Below, in pieces: positions 41,471 through 49,877 of a stretch of 64,000 bases of DNA. This DNA comes from JBHENW01 sp046261875. GTDB taxonomy: Bacteria; Acidobacteriota; Thermoanaerobaculia; UBA5066; Gp7-AA6. The position numbers and the translations under genes are program-made. The DNA lies in contig JBHENW010000050.1 of the NCBI GenBank assembly GCA_046261875.1, positions 20,519 through 84,518 on the forward strand, written 5' to 3'. The notes under the pieces were generated by a model, which ran no database searches, was not told the origin of the DNA, and saw nothing but the letters and a program-made list of their open reading frames with translations. Positions within the stretch are counted from its first letter, which is position 1. Every line of letters starts with the position of its first letter.

Positions 41471-43456
41471 ATGCGCGCAATCTCCACAATGCTTCAAGAG
41501 GTCACCGCGGACAAGGGCCTGCCGCAGAACATGGAGGCCGAGCGCTCAGTCCTGGGCGCAATCCTCCTCGATCCGGCTTCGCTCACATTCGCCGTCCCCA
41601 TACTCCGCGAGGAGGATTTCTTCCCCGACACGCACCGGCGGATCTACCGGGCGATGCTCGACCTCTTCCAGCGCTCCTCGGAGATCGACGTGCTGACGGT
41701 CAGGGAGGAGCTGGACCGGACCGGGGCCGTGGAGAAAGTGGGGGGAGCCGCTTACCTTTCCGCGCTGCTCGATGCGGTCCCCGACGTCGCCAACGTCGAG
41801 CACTACGCCCGGATCGTCAAGGAGAAATCGACGCTCCGCCGGCTCATCCAGGCCGGCCAGAGGATGGTCCGGGAGGGCATTTCCCAGGAAAAGACCGCCG
41901 AGCAGCTTCTGGGCGACTCGACCGGGGAGATCTTCGGCATCGCGGACGACGCGGTGCGCGAGGTCTTCACGCCGATCGGGAAGATCGTCCGACACAACCT
42001 GGAGCTCATCGAGGACGCGCGCAACCGCCAGGGGATGCTCTCGGGCCTCGCGACGGGCTTCACGGAGCTGGATCGCCTGACTTCGGGCCTCCAGACGACC
42101 GACCTGATCCTCGTCGCCGCGCGGCCGGCGGTCGGGAAGACCTCCCTCGCCCTGAACGTCGCGCAGCACGTGTCGGTCCGCGAAGCGCGCTCCGTCGGCT
42201 TCTTCTCCCTGGAAATGTCGAAGGAGCAGATCGGATTTCGCGTCCTCTGCTCGGAAGCGGACGTGGACGCCAAGAAGGTCCGGGACGGGTACGCCTCGAA
42301 GGAAGCGATCGGGCGGCTCGTCCTCGCGCAGACGAAGATCGCGGGCGCGAACTTCTTCATCGACGACGCGCCGGGCCTCTCGGTGCCGATCATGCGGGCC
42401 AAGGCCCAGCGGCTGAAGCGCGAAAAGGGGCTCGATCTGATCGTTGTCGACTATCTCCAGCTCATGGCCGGGCACGGACGCTTCGACAACCGCGTCCAGG
42501 AGGTCTCGCAGATCTCGCGCGGCTTGAAGCTCCTGGCCAAGGAGCTGGCCGTCCCCATCCTCGCGCTCTCCCAGCTCTCGCGGCAGCCCGAAGCCCGCAA
42601 AGGCGACCAGCGCAAGCCGCAGCTTTCGGACCTTCGCGAAAGCGGCTGCCTGACGGCGGGCACGCGGATCCTACGAACCGACGGCTCCCACGCGACGATG
42701 GGCGAGCTCCACGAGCGCCGCGAGCGGGACATCGGCGTCTGGACGCTCGATGAATCGATGGACTGGGTGCCCGGCCGGATGCCCCATGTCTTCGCGAGCG
42801 GATTGAAGCCGGTCTTCGCGCTCCACCTGGCGTCGGGCCGCAGCGTCACGGCCAGCGCCAACCATCCGTTTCTGACTCCGCGGGGCTGGAAGCCCCTCGC
42901 CGATCTCGCCGCCGGCGAGCGCCTCGCCGTCGCCGGCCGGGACCCCCGGCCTGAGACCGGCGGAGCGCAGGGGACGCCCGGACTCGACCGGCGTCCGCCG
43001 GTCGGGATCCGACTCGAGCATCCCGGCCGCAAGCCCGACCCGAGCGTGGCGCGAGGCTTTGCGGTCGCCTTTGCGAGCGCTTTCGTCGGAGCCGTCGTCG
43101 GCGTGTTGAGCGAATCGGACCGCCGGCCCTCGGCGGACGTGGCCTGGGATCCGATCGTAAGGATCGAGCGGCGGGGAGAGGCGCCGGTCTTCGACGCCAC
43201 CGTGCCCGGCACTCACAACTTCCTGGCTAACGGGATCGTCGCCCACAACTCCCTCGAGCAGGATGCCGACGTCGTGATCTTCCTCTACCGCGAAGAGCTC
43301 TACGACCGCGACACGGAGCGCAAAGGGATCGCCGACGTGCTCGTCGCCAAGCAGCGCAACGGGCCGACGGGGGAGTTCCCTCTGGTCTTCCTGGCGGATC
43401 ACATGACCTTCGCGAACTACGCCGGCCCGTCGGTCGTCCCGGACCAGCCCTTCTGA
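41471..43456 (+). CDS. dnaB: Replicative DNA helicase DnaB with inserted mini-intein
   Basis: A 661-codon precursor; removing a 201-residue intein leaves a 460-residue helicase of normal length. The N-terminal domain begins MEAERSVLGAILLDP. The RecA-like motor shows AARPAVGKTSLALNVA (Walker A), FFSLEMSKEQI, LIVVDYLQLM (Walker B), ILALSQLSRQPE and, after the intein, SLEQDADVVIFLYR. I start at ATG 41471 because the preceding 49 in-frame codons look non-coding and contain the hairpin. ATG 41489 and GTG 41462 are alternatives. It unwinds DNA at the replication fork with primase. Confidence 0.93.
   Translation: MRAISTMLQEVTADKGLPQNMEAERSVLGAILLDPASLTFAVPILREEDFFPDTHRRIYRAMLDLFQRSSEIDVLTVREELDRTGAVEKVGGAAYLSALLDAVPDVANVEHYARIVKEKSTLRRLIQAGQRMVREGISQEKTAEQLLGDSTGEIFGIADDAVREVFTPIGKIVRHNLELIEDARNRQGMLSGLATGFTELDRLTSGLQTTDLILVAARPAVGKTSLALNVAQHVSVREARSVGFFSLEMSKEQIGFRVLCSEADVDAKKVRDGYASKEAIGRLVLAQTKIAGANFFIDDAPGLSVPIMRAKAQRLKREKGLDLIVVDYLQLMAGHGRFDNRVQEVSQISRGLKLLAKELAVPILALSQLSRQPEARKGDQRKPQLSDLRESGCLTAGTRILRTDGSHATMGELHERRERDIGVWTLDESMDWVPGRMPHVFASGLKPVFALHLASGRSVTASANHPFLTPRGWKPLADLAAGERLAVAGRDPRPETGGAQGTPGLDRRPPVGIRLEHPGRKPDPSVARGFAVAFASAFVGAVVGVLSESDRRPSADVAWDPIVRIERRGEAPVFDATVPGTHNFLANGIVAHNSLEQDADVVIFLYREELYDRDTERKGIADVLVAKQRNGPTGEFPLVFLADHMTFANYAGPSVVPDQPF
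42647..43249 (+). other. DnaB mini-intein (201 residues, no homing endonuclease)
   Basis: The insertion lies between RESG and SLEQDAD in the C-terminal part of the motor domain, a known DnaB intein site. Block A is CLTAGTRILRTDGS with Cys1, block B is VTASANHPFLTPRGW, block F is VFDATVPGTHNFLANGIV, and block G ends His-Asn before Ser+1. All splicing residues are present, so it should be active. The central 110 residues have no LAGLIDADG or HNH motif. Confidence 0.93.
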
Positions 43457-43500
43457 GAGAGGCTTCGCGTCTTTACGCTCCGATGAGCTTTTCGGTTCGC

Positions 43501-43538
43501 GGCGCGAGGAGTCTCCGTCTCCGGAGGAGCCTCGCGCC
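43501..43538 (+). terminator. Hairpin after dnaB, possible terminator
   Basis: GGCGCGAGG pairs with CCTCGCGCC, with an inner CTCCG/CGGAG stem. It lies 45 bases after the dnaB stop and about 105 before alr. No T-tract follows, so it may be a Rho-dependent pause or an mRNA stabiliser instead of an intrinsic terminator. Confidence 0.4.
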
Positions 43539-43643
43539 GCGGGAGCCGGAGCGAGCGAACGGAGCAGCCGAGCGGCGTGCCGCGTTTGGCGAAGCCGCGA
43601 GGCGGTGCCGAAAGGCAGCGACGTCGCGAGCGAAGGCGAGGTT

Positions 43644-44744
43644 GTGAGACCGACGGTCGCGGTCATCGACCTGGGGGCAATCGCGCGCAACTACCGCCGG
43701 CTGGAGGGGCGGTTGGCCGGTCAGGCGATCATCGCGGTCGTCAAAGCCGACGCCTACGGGCACGGGGCGCTCCCGGTCGCCCACCGGCTGGCCGACGAGG
43801 GGGCGGCCAGCTTCGCGGTCGCGCTCGTGGAGGAGGGGATCGCGCTGCGTCGCGGCGGTGTCGCCGGCGGCATCCTCCTCCTGGGCCATGCCGATCCGTC
43901 GGACATCCCGATGCTCCGAGCGTACGGCCTGACGCCGACGCTCCATGCCCTCGAGCAGGCCCGGGGCTTCGCTCGCGCGGCCCGCGGCTTGTCCGGCCCG
44001 CTGGACGTGCACGTCAAGCTGGAGACGGGGATGGGTCGGCTCGGCTTCCGCGAAGAAGAGGTCGCGGGCCTGATCGAGATCCTCCGCGATGCCCCGGGCC
44101 TCCGCTTGGCGGGCGCCCTGACGAATTTTTCGCAGGCCGACGAGCCGTCTTCTCCTGCCACGGCGCGACAGATCGCGCGCATGCGGTCCGAGGTCGAAGC
44201 GTTGCGCGCGGCGGGATTCTTCCCGGGAGCCGTGCACGCCGCCAACAGCGCGGCCGTTCTCGCGCATTCCGATTCCTTCTTCGACGCCGTCCGTCCGGGT
44301 CTCGCGCTGTATGGCGTGTCCCCCTTCCCGGAATCCGACGATGGCCTCGAACCGGCTCTGACGCTCGAGACGCGGGTGATCGCCGTGCACGAGGTGCCCG
44401 CGGGCGCCGCGCTCGGCTACGGAGGGCGCTTCGTGACGCGCCGGCCCTCGCGGATCGCGACCATCCCGATCGGCTATCATGACGGCCTCCGGCGCGTAAT
44501 TTCCGGTCGCGGTTCTGTTTTGTTGCGGGGGAGGAGAGCGCCCCTGGCCGGGGCGGTGAGTATGGATCTGACGCTCCTGGATGCCACCGACACGGGCGCG
44601 GAGGCCGGCGACCGCGTCGTCTGTCTCGGCGCCGAGGGGTCCGAACGGGTCACGGCGTGGGACCTCGCCCGGGCCGCGGACACGATCCCCTACGAGATCC
44701 TCTGCGGAATCGGCCCCCGCGTTCCGCGCCATTACGTCGGCTGA
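43644..44744 (+). CDS. alr: Alanine racemase
   Basis: A PLP enzyme that makes D-alanine for peptidoglycan. The PLP lysine is in AVVKADAYGHGA; VHVKLETGMGRLGF, FDAVRPGLALYG, AALGYGGRF (catalytic Tyr) and PIGYHDGL follow, and the C-terminal barrel includes GAVSMDLTLLD. I chose the GTG giving MRPTVAVIDLGAIARNYR, the family's usual start; an earlier GTG at 43605 would add 13 residues. The stop overlaps the mlaE start by one base (TGATG). Confidence 0.93.
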   Translation: MRPTVAVIDLGAIARNYRRLEGRLAGQAIIAVVKADAYGHGALPVAHRLADEGAASFAVALVEEGIALRRGGVAGGILLLGHADPSDIPMLRAYGLTPTLHALEQARGFARAARGLSGPLDVHVKLETGMGRLGFREEEVAGLIEILRDAPGLRLAGALTNFSQADEPSSPATARQIARMRSEVEALRAAGFFPGAVHAANSAAVLAHSDSFFDAVRPGLALYGVSPFPESDDGLEPALTLETRVIAVHEVPAGAALGYGGRFVTRRPSRIATIPIGYHDGLRRVISGRGSVLLRGRRAPLAGAVSMDLTLLDATDTGAEAGDRVVCLGAEGSERVTAWDLARAADTIPYEILCGIGPRVPRHYVG

Positions 44745-45511
44745 TGCGGCTGCTCGAAGCCATCGGCCGCCTCATCCTCCGGGTCCTCGAGGAGATGGGA
44801 CGCTTCTTCCAGATGCTCGGACGCGTGGCGAGCTGGACGTTCCGCCCGCCCTACGATGGCCAGGAGCTGATGCGTCAGATGGTCCGCGTCGGATTCGACT
44901 CGATCCCGGTCGTCTTCCTCACGACCCTCTTCACGGGCATGGTTTTGGCGCTCCAGACTTTCTCGGGGTTCGCGCGTTTCCACGCCGAGAGCCTCGTGGG
45001 GAGCGTCGTCGCGCTCTCACTCACGCGCGAGCTCTCGCCCGTCCTCACGGCCCTCATGGTGACGGGCCGGGTCGGGAGCGCCATGGCCGCGGAGCTCGGC
45101 ACGATGCGTGTGACCGAGCAGATCGACGCGCTGACGGCGCTGGGCACCGAGCCGGTGCAGTACCTCATGGTCCCCCGCGTGGTCTCGGCGATCGCGATGC
45201 TCCCGTTGCTCGTACTGCTCGGCGACGCCGTCGGCATCTACGGCGGCTACTTCGTCGCCGTCCAGCTGCTCGGCGCCAATCCTGTGACCTATCTCGAGAA
45301 CTCCTTTCAGTTTCTGGAGATCTCCGACGTCACTTCCGGGATCATCAAGGCGGCCGTGTTCGGCTTGATCTTCTCGATGGTCGCGTGCGTGCGCGGCTAT
45401 TACACGGAAGGCGGCGCGGAAGGAGTCGGGCGCTCGACGACCCGGGCGGTGGTCGCCGGAAGCCTGACGATCCTCTTCGCCGACTTCTTCCTCACGAAGC
45501 TGCTGTTCTGA
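44744..45511 (+). CDS. mlaE: Phospholipid-transport ABC permease MlaE
   Basis: A 255-residue MlaE/YrbE-family permease with about five membrane helices. It has the family segments TTLFTGMVLALQT, LTRELSPVLTALMVTGRVGSAMAAELGTMRVTEQIDAL and GYYTEGGAEGVGRSTTRAVV. With MlaF and MlaD it forms the inner-membrane complex that moves phospholipids between the inner and outer membranes. It is the first gene of the three-gene set. Confidence 0.93.
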   Translation: MRLLEAIGRLILRVLEEMGRFFQMLGRVASWTFRPPYDGQELMRQMVRVGFDSIPVVFLTTLFTGMVLALQTFSGFARFHAESLVGSVVALSLTRELSPVLTALMVTGRVGSAMAAELGTMRVTEQIDALTALGTEPVQYLMVPRVVSAIAMLPLLVLLGDAVGIYGGYFVAVQLLGANPVTYLENSFQFLEISDVTSGIIKAAVFGLIFSMVACVRGYYTEGGAEGVGRSTTRAVVAGSLTILFADFFLTKLLF

Positions 45512-45513
45512 GC

Positions 45514-46368
45514 ATGGAAGCGAAGCGCCGCCCCGGCCCCGCTTCCCCCGGCGGCCCCTCGCCCGCCGGGAAACAGAAGGCCAAGATCCGGGCAGAGGAC
45601 CTGCGCAAGTCCTTCGGGGAAAAGGTGGTCCTGGAGGGCGTCAGCTTATCGGTCCCGGAGGGGGAGTCCCTCGTCATCGTCGGGCCGTCGGGGACCGGCA
45701 AGAGCGTGCTCCTCAAGCACCTCATCGGGCTGCTCCGGCCCGACTCGGGAAAAGTCTATGTGGATGGCATCGACGTGTGGGGGCTTTCCGAGCGCGACTT
45801 GAACACCCTGCGCAAACAGTTTGGCATGGCGTTTCAGGAGGGGGCTCTCTTCGATTCGATGAACGTCTTCGACAACGTCGCCTTCCCTCTGCGGCGCTCC
45901 GGACGGCCTCCGGATCAGGTCCGGGCCCGGGTGCGCGAGTGCCTCGAAATGGTGCACCTCCCGGGCATCGAGCAGAAGAGGACCTCCGAGCTCTCGGGCG
46001 GCATGCGGCGGAGGGTCGGATTCGCGCGGGCGATCGCGCACGAGCCGGACATCCTGCTCTTCGACGAGCCGAACACGGGGCTCGACCCGATCATGACGGA
46101 CGTCATCAACGAGATCATCCTGGAGCTGAAGGAGCGTCTCGATGTGACCATCGTGACCATCACGCACCACATCGAAAGCGCTCGCAAGATCGCGGACCGC
46201 GTCGCGCTCCTGAATCGCGGGCAGATCGTTTTCGAGGCGACGCCGGATGAATTTCTCCGCTCGGACCATCCGGCGGTCCGCCAGTTCGTGGAGGGGCGCG
46301 CCCAGGGCCCCTTGACGGTCGAGGAGTACGAGCGGAAGCCCGCGGGGGCGGCGGAGGACAAAACATGA
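45514..46368 (+). CDS. mlaF: Phospholipid-transport ATPase MlaF
   Basis: A 284-residue ATPase: Walker A VGPSGTGKSVLLKH, Q-loop GMAFQEGALFDSM (typical of MlaF), signature LSGGMRRRVGFARA, Walker B ILLFDEPNTGLDP and H-loop TITHHIESA. The N-terminus has an extra Pro/Gly-rich stretch of about 20 residues. The start is two bases after the mlaE stop and the stop overlaps mlaD by four bases. Confidence 0.93.
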   Translation: MEAKRRPGPASPGGPSPAGKQKAKIRAEDLRKSFGEKVVLEGVSLSVPEGESLVIVGPSGTGKSVLLKHLIGLLRPDSGKVYVDGIDVWGLSERDLNTLRKQFGMAFQEGALFDSMNVFDNVAFPLRRSGRPPDQVRARVRECLEMVHLPGIEQKRTSELSGGMRRRVGFARAIAHEPDILLFDEPNTGLDPIMTDVINEIILELKERLDVTIVTITHHIESARKIADRVALLNRGQIVFEATPDEFLRSDHPAVRQFVEGRAQGPLTVEEYERKPAGAAEDKT

Positions 46369-47810
46369 GCACTGCGGCGAAGGTTGGCGCGTTCTTTCTC
46401 GTGGTCCTCGCGATCGCGGGCCTGATGATCTGGAAGATCGAGGACATCCGGGTCGACCGCGCCGGGACCAAAAAGGTGACCGTGCAGTTTGCCGACGTGG
46501 GGGGCCTGGTGGAGAAGTCCACCGTTCGCGTGGCCGGCGTGCCCGTCGGCAAAGTCGGCAAGATCCGGCTCGAGCAGGGGAAGGCCTACGTGGACATCGA
46601 GCTCGACCGGGACGTGGACCTCCGCCAGGGGGCGTCGGCCACGATCGCGAGCCTCGGTCTGCTGGGTGAGAAGTACGTCGAGCTCGTCCCGGGGCCGGTC
46701 GGAGGCACGCCGCTGCCCGAAAACTCGGTCATCACCGGCGATGTCCCCGTGTCGTTCGACGAGATCACCCGGCTGGCGAGGGACATCGAGAAGGACATCA
46801 AGGAGATCACGGCGAACCTGAATCAGTCCCTCGGGGGCCCCGAAGGGGAGGAGCGCCTGCGCACGATCGTCGAGAACGTACGCATCATCACCGACGACCT
46901 GCGGGTCCTCGTCGCGTCCAACCAGGCGGACGTCAACGCGACGATCGCAAACTTCCGGGAGTTCTCCGGGATGATGACGCAGCTCGTCGAGCGCGTGGAC
47001 CGGCTCGTCGCCGCCAACCAGGAGAACGTCGCGGGCGGCATCGCGAACATCCGCGAGGTCACGGGGAAGCTCCAGACGACCGCCGACAACCTGAACGCGA
47101 TCACCGGCCAGATCAAGGAGGGCGAGGGCACGGTCGGCAAGCTCGTTCAGAGCGACGAGACGCACAGGAACCTCAACGAAGCGCTCGTGGCGGTCAAGGA
47201 AGGGGTCGGAGGCCTGAACAAGGCCCTCGGGAGCATCGGCAAGCTCAAGATCGATCTCGGTCTCCGCACCGAAATGTTGACCGCGCGCTCTTCGGGCCGG
47301 GGCTACTTCACCGTGGACATCGACCCCGTGGACTCTCCCCGCTTCTACCGCGTGGAGCTCTCGGCGGGGTCGGAGGGACGGCGGAAGACCACCACCACGA
47401 CCACGCGCACCACGTTCCCCGACGGGCATACGGAGGTCCGCGAGGAAGAGGAGCACAAGTTCGAGGATGACTTCGCGCTTTCCGCCCTGGTGGGATACCG
47501 GTGGAACGACTTGATCCTGCGCGGCGGCCTCATCGAGTCGCGGGGCGGCGCCGGTGTCGATTACTACCTGCTGAAGGATCGCCTGAGGTTCTCCGCGGAC
47601 ATGTGGGACTTCAGTCGCCCGGACGACTTCGCCGCCCATGCCAAGGTTTCCGGACGGTTCTACTTTTCGCCGTCCATCTTCGTCAGCGGCGGCTGGGACG
47701 ACTTCCTCAATCTGGATCGGGATGCCGCCTCCCTCTTCGTGGGTGCCGGCATCCGTTGGTCCGACGAGGACATCAAGTACCTGCTCGGGTCGCTGCCGAT
47801 CGGTCGCTAG
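46365..47810 (+). CDS. mlaD: MlaD-type MCE protein fused to a C-terminal beta-strand domain
   Basis: A 481-residue protein. An N-terminal membrane helix (residues 6-25) is followed by one MCE domain (VTVQFADVGGLVEKSTVRVAGVPVGKVGKI, GLLGEKYVELVPG). About 170 residues of coiled coil or amphipathic helix come next (LARDIEKDIKEITANL, VERVDRLVAANQENV, NLNAITGQIKEGEGTVGKLV). The last 190 residues are a strand-rich domain that looks like an outer-membrane barrel (FALSALVGYRWNDLILRGG, VDYYLLKDRLRFSADMWDF, FVGAGIRW). MlaD of E. coli ends after about 180 residues. The layout suggests one protein spanning the periplasm. Confidence 0.88.
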   Translation: MSTAAKVGAFFLVVLAIAGLMIWKIEDIRVDRAGTKKVTVQFADVGGLVEKSTVRVAGVPVGKVGKIRLEQGKAYVDIELDRDVDLRQGASATIASLGLLGEKYVELVPGPVGGTPLPENSVITGDVPVSFDEITRLARDIEKDIKEITANLNQSLGGPEGEERLRTIVENVRIITDDLRVLVASNQADVNATIANFREFSGMMTQLVERVDRLVAANQENVAGGIANIREVTGKLQTTADNLNAITGQIKEGEGTVGKLVQSDETHRNLNEALVAVKEGVGGLNKALGSIGKLKIDLGLRTEMLTARSSGRGYFTVDIDPVDSPRFYRVELSAGSEGRRKTTTTTTRTTFPDGHTEVREEEEHKFEDDFALSALVGYRWNDLILRGGLIESRGGAGVDYYLLKDRLRFSADMWDFSRPDDFAAHAKVSGRFYFSPSIFVSGGWDDFLNLDRDAASLFVGAGIRWSDEDIKYLLGSLPIGR

Positions 47811-47821
47811 TCGGTCGTCCC

Positions 47822-49189
47822 GTGCGCGCGCGACAAACCTCCGTCTTCGCCTGCCAGGCGTGCGGCGCCATGGCCCCGAAGTGGCTCGGCCGGTGCCCCG
47901 ACTGCGGCGAATGGAACAGCTACGTCGAAGAGGTACGGGCCGAGGCGCCCCGCGGGATCGCCTCTGCCGCCGCCGCGGAGCCGATCGGCGCAGTCACGGT
48001 CCACGCGGGAGCGCGGCTCTCGACGACGCTGCCGGGGTTCGACCGGGTGCTCGGGGGCGGCCTCGTGGCCGGCTCCGTGGTCCTGCTCGGAGGGGAGCCC
48101 GGCATCGGCAAGTCGACGCTCCTGTTGCAGGCGGCGCGCGGAATCGCCGGGGCGGGGGCCGGGGACGTGCTCTATGCCAGCGCCGAGGAATCGCCCGCTC
48201 AGGTCCGTTTGAGGGCCGAGCGGCTGGGAGCTCTGGCGGAAAACCTGCTCGTCGTGGCGGAAACGGATGCCCCGAGAATCGTCGCCGCCGCGACGGAGCG
48301 CCGTCCCGACCTCCTGATCGTCGATTCCATCCAGGCCGTGCGCGATCCCGCGCTCTCTTCCGCGGCCGGGACGGTTTCCCAGGTGCGCGAATCGGGCTCC
48401 CTGCTGACGCGCTTCGCAAAGGAACGCGGCGTGCCGGTCCTCCTGATCGGCCACGTCACGAAGGACGGGAGCCTCGCCGGCCCGAAGTCGCTCGAACATC
48501 TCGTGGACGCGGTCATCGGGATCGAAGGGGAGCGCAGCTCTTTCCGACGCATCCTGCGCGCCACCAAGAACCGCTTCGGTGCGGTCGAGGAGATGGCGCT
48601 CTACGAGATGACGGGAGAAGGCCTCGCCGAGATCGCCAACCCGTCCCAGGCGCTGCTCGCCGAGCGCCGGCTCGGGCTGCCCGGGAGCGTGGTGACGGCG
48701 ACGCGCGAAGGGACGAGCTCGTTGCTCGCGGAGGTTCAGGCCCTCGTCGGTCCTCCCGTGGCGGGATCGCCCCGGCGCGTGGCCCTCGGGCTCGACCCCG
48801 GCCGGCTCGCCCTCCTGCTCTCCGTCCTGGAAAACTCCCGTGTCGCCCTCGCGACCCGTGAGGTCTTCGTCTCCTGCGCGGGGGGGCTGGAAGTCGCCGA
48901 GCCCGCTGCCGACCTCGCCATCGTCGCTGCGCTGGTTTCGTCGCTGCGGGGGCACCCGGTGCCGGAGGGCTCCGTGGTGTTCGGCGAGATCGGGCTGCTC
49001 GGAGAGGTCCGCCGCGTCTCGGCGGCCGCCGCGCGGGTCCGGGAGGCGGCGGGGCTCGGGTTTACGCGGGTGTATCTCCCGGCGGGCAACGCCGGGGAGG
49101 CGGCCGGGTTTCCGGACCTAGAGGTTCGCCCGGTGGATCGCGTCGCGCAGTTCGTCGAGGAGCTGGGAGGAGCGCAGAGGCGCGGCTGA
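47822..49189 (+). CDS. radA: DNA repair protein RadA
   Basis: A 455-residue helicase/branch-migration protein. It has the Zn finger CQACGAMAPKWLGRCPDCGEW, Walker A GGEPGIGKSTLLLQ and the RadA-specific KNRFG. A Lon-like C-terminal domain (AAVRVREAAGLGFTRVYLPAGN region) follows. GTG start 11 bases after mlaD. The last 72 bases lie inside the convergent sortase-like gene. Confidence 0.93.
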   Translation: MRARQTSVFACQACGAMAPKWLGRCPDCGEWNSYVEEVRAEAPRGIASAAAAEPIGAVTVHAGARLSTTLPGFDRVLGGGLVAGSVVLLGGEPGIGKSTLLLQAARGIAGAGAGDVLYASAEESPAQVRLRAERLGALAENLLVVAETDAPRIVAAATERRPDLLIVDSIQAVRDPALSSAAGTVSQVRESGSLLTRFAKERGVPVLLIGHVTKDGSLAGPKSLEHLVDAVIGIEGERSSFRRILRATKNRFGAVEEMALYEMTGEGLAEIANPSQALLAERRLGLPGSVVTATREGTSSLLAEVQALVGPPVAGSPRRVALGLDPGRLALLLSVLENSRVALATREVFVSCAGGLEVAEPAADLAIVAALVSSLRGHPVPEGSVVFGEIGLLGEVRRVSAAAARVREAAGLGFTRVYLPAGNAGEAAGFPDLEVRPVDRVAQFVEELGGAQRRG

Positions 49190-49828
49190 CCGCTGGGTCA
49201 GCCACTCCCGGGAGCTGCGCCACAGGGACCGCCGGGCCGCGAGCGGAGCGGCCATCTCTCCGCCGCCGCCGCGTTCGGCCTCCGCCAGGATCGCGAGCCG
49301 CAGCGGCGCGGGGCCGATGGGATTTTCCGGATACGGCGTCAGGAGCGTGACCCGCTCTCGTGAGCCGGGCCGCATGGGAATCTCACCGGACGGATGAATG
49401 GATCTCGAGACGACGAGGTAGCGGCGCGTGCCGAAGGGGGTCTTCATCTCGATCGGATCGGAGAGCCGCAACGCGGCGAGCCGCGCTCCGGCCGCGCCGC
49501 GCGGCATCGCGATGAGGGCGTGTCGGCTCCCTCCCGTCTCGCCCGGAAGAGAGGTGCCGGGAACGTGGCCGGCGCCGCGCGCGAGCGTGGCCGTTTCGAC
49601 CCCCTCGAACACCTCGAAGCGGGCGCCGAGGCGCGGCAGTGAGACACGCGCCACGAGGTCTCCTTCGGCGAAACGTCCGAGCGGGACGGTCGGGAGCGAG
49701 ATGGGTTTCTCCGTCCGCTCGAGCCCTCCATGGAACGCGGAGGCGATCCGGGCGCCCGCGAGCAGACCCAGGGCGAGCAGCACGGTGGCGAGCAACCCCG
49801 AAAGCCTGCGGCCGAGCGGCATGGTCAT
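49118..49828 (-). CDS. Sortase-fold protein lacking catalytic His and Cys
   Basis: A 236-residue protein with an N-terminal membrane helix (residues 10-29). Sortase landmarks are present: ARVSLPRLGARFEVFEG, LARGAGHVPGTSLPGE, KTPFGTRRYLVVS, IGPAPLRLAI. The catalytic His of the usual AGHR is replaced (IAMPR, Pro109) and the catalytic Cys of TLxTCYP is replaced (TLLTPYP, Pro165); the conserved Arg (Arg177) remains. Transpeptidase activity is therefore unlikely. It lies directly downstream of an LPATA-tailed protein and overlaps radA by 72 bases. Confidence 0.75.
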   Translation of the reverse strand: MTMPLGRRLSGLLATVLLALGLLAGARIASAFHGGLERTEKPISLPTVPLGRFAEGDLVARVSLPRLGARFEVFEGVETATLARGAGHVPGTSLPGETGGSRHALIAMPRGAAGARLAALRLSDPIEMKTPFGTRRYLVVSRSIHPSGEIPMRPGSRERVTLLTPYPENPIGPAPLRLAILAEAERGGGGEMAAPLAARRSLWRSSREWLTQRSAAPLRSSQLLDELRDAIHRANL

Positions 49829-49834
49829 GTCGTG

Positions 49835-49869
49835 AAAACGCCCGGCCCGGCGTTCCGCCGGACCGGGCG
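49835..49869 (-). terminator. Intrinsic terminator between the LPATA-protein and sortase-like genes
   Basis: On the minus strand a 14-base stem (one G-T wobble) with GAA loop is followed by TTTT. It starts nine bases after the LPATA-gene stop and the T-tract ends seven bases before the sortase-like start. It should end or strongly attenuate transcription into the sortase-like gene. Confidence 0.8.
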
Positions 49870-49877
49870 AAGAGAAA

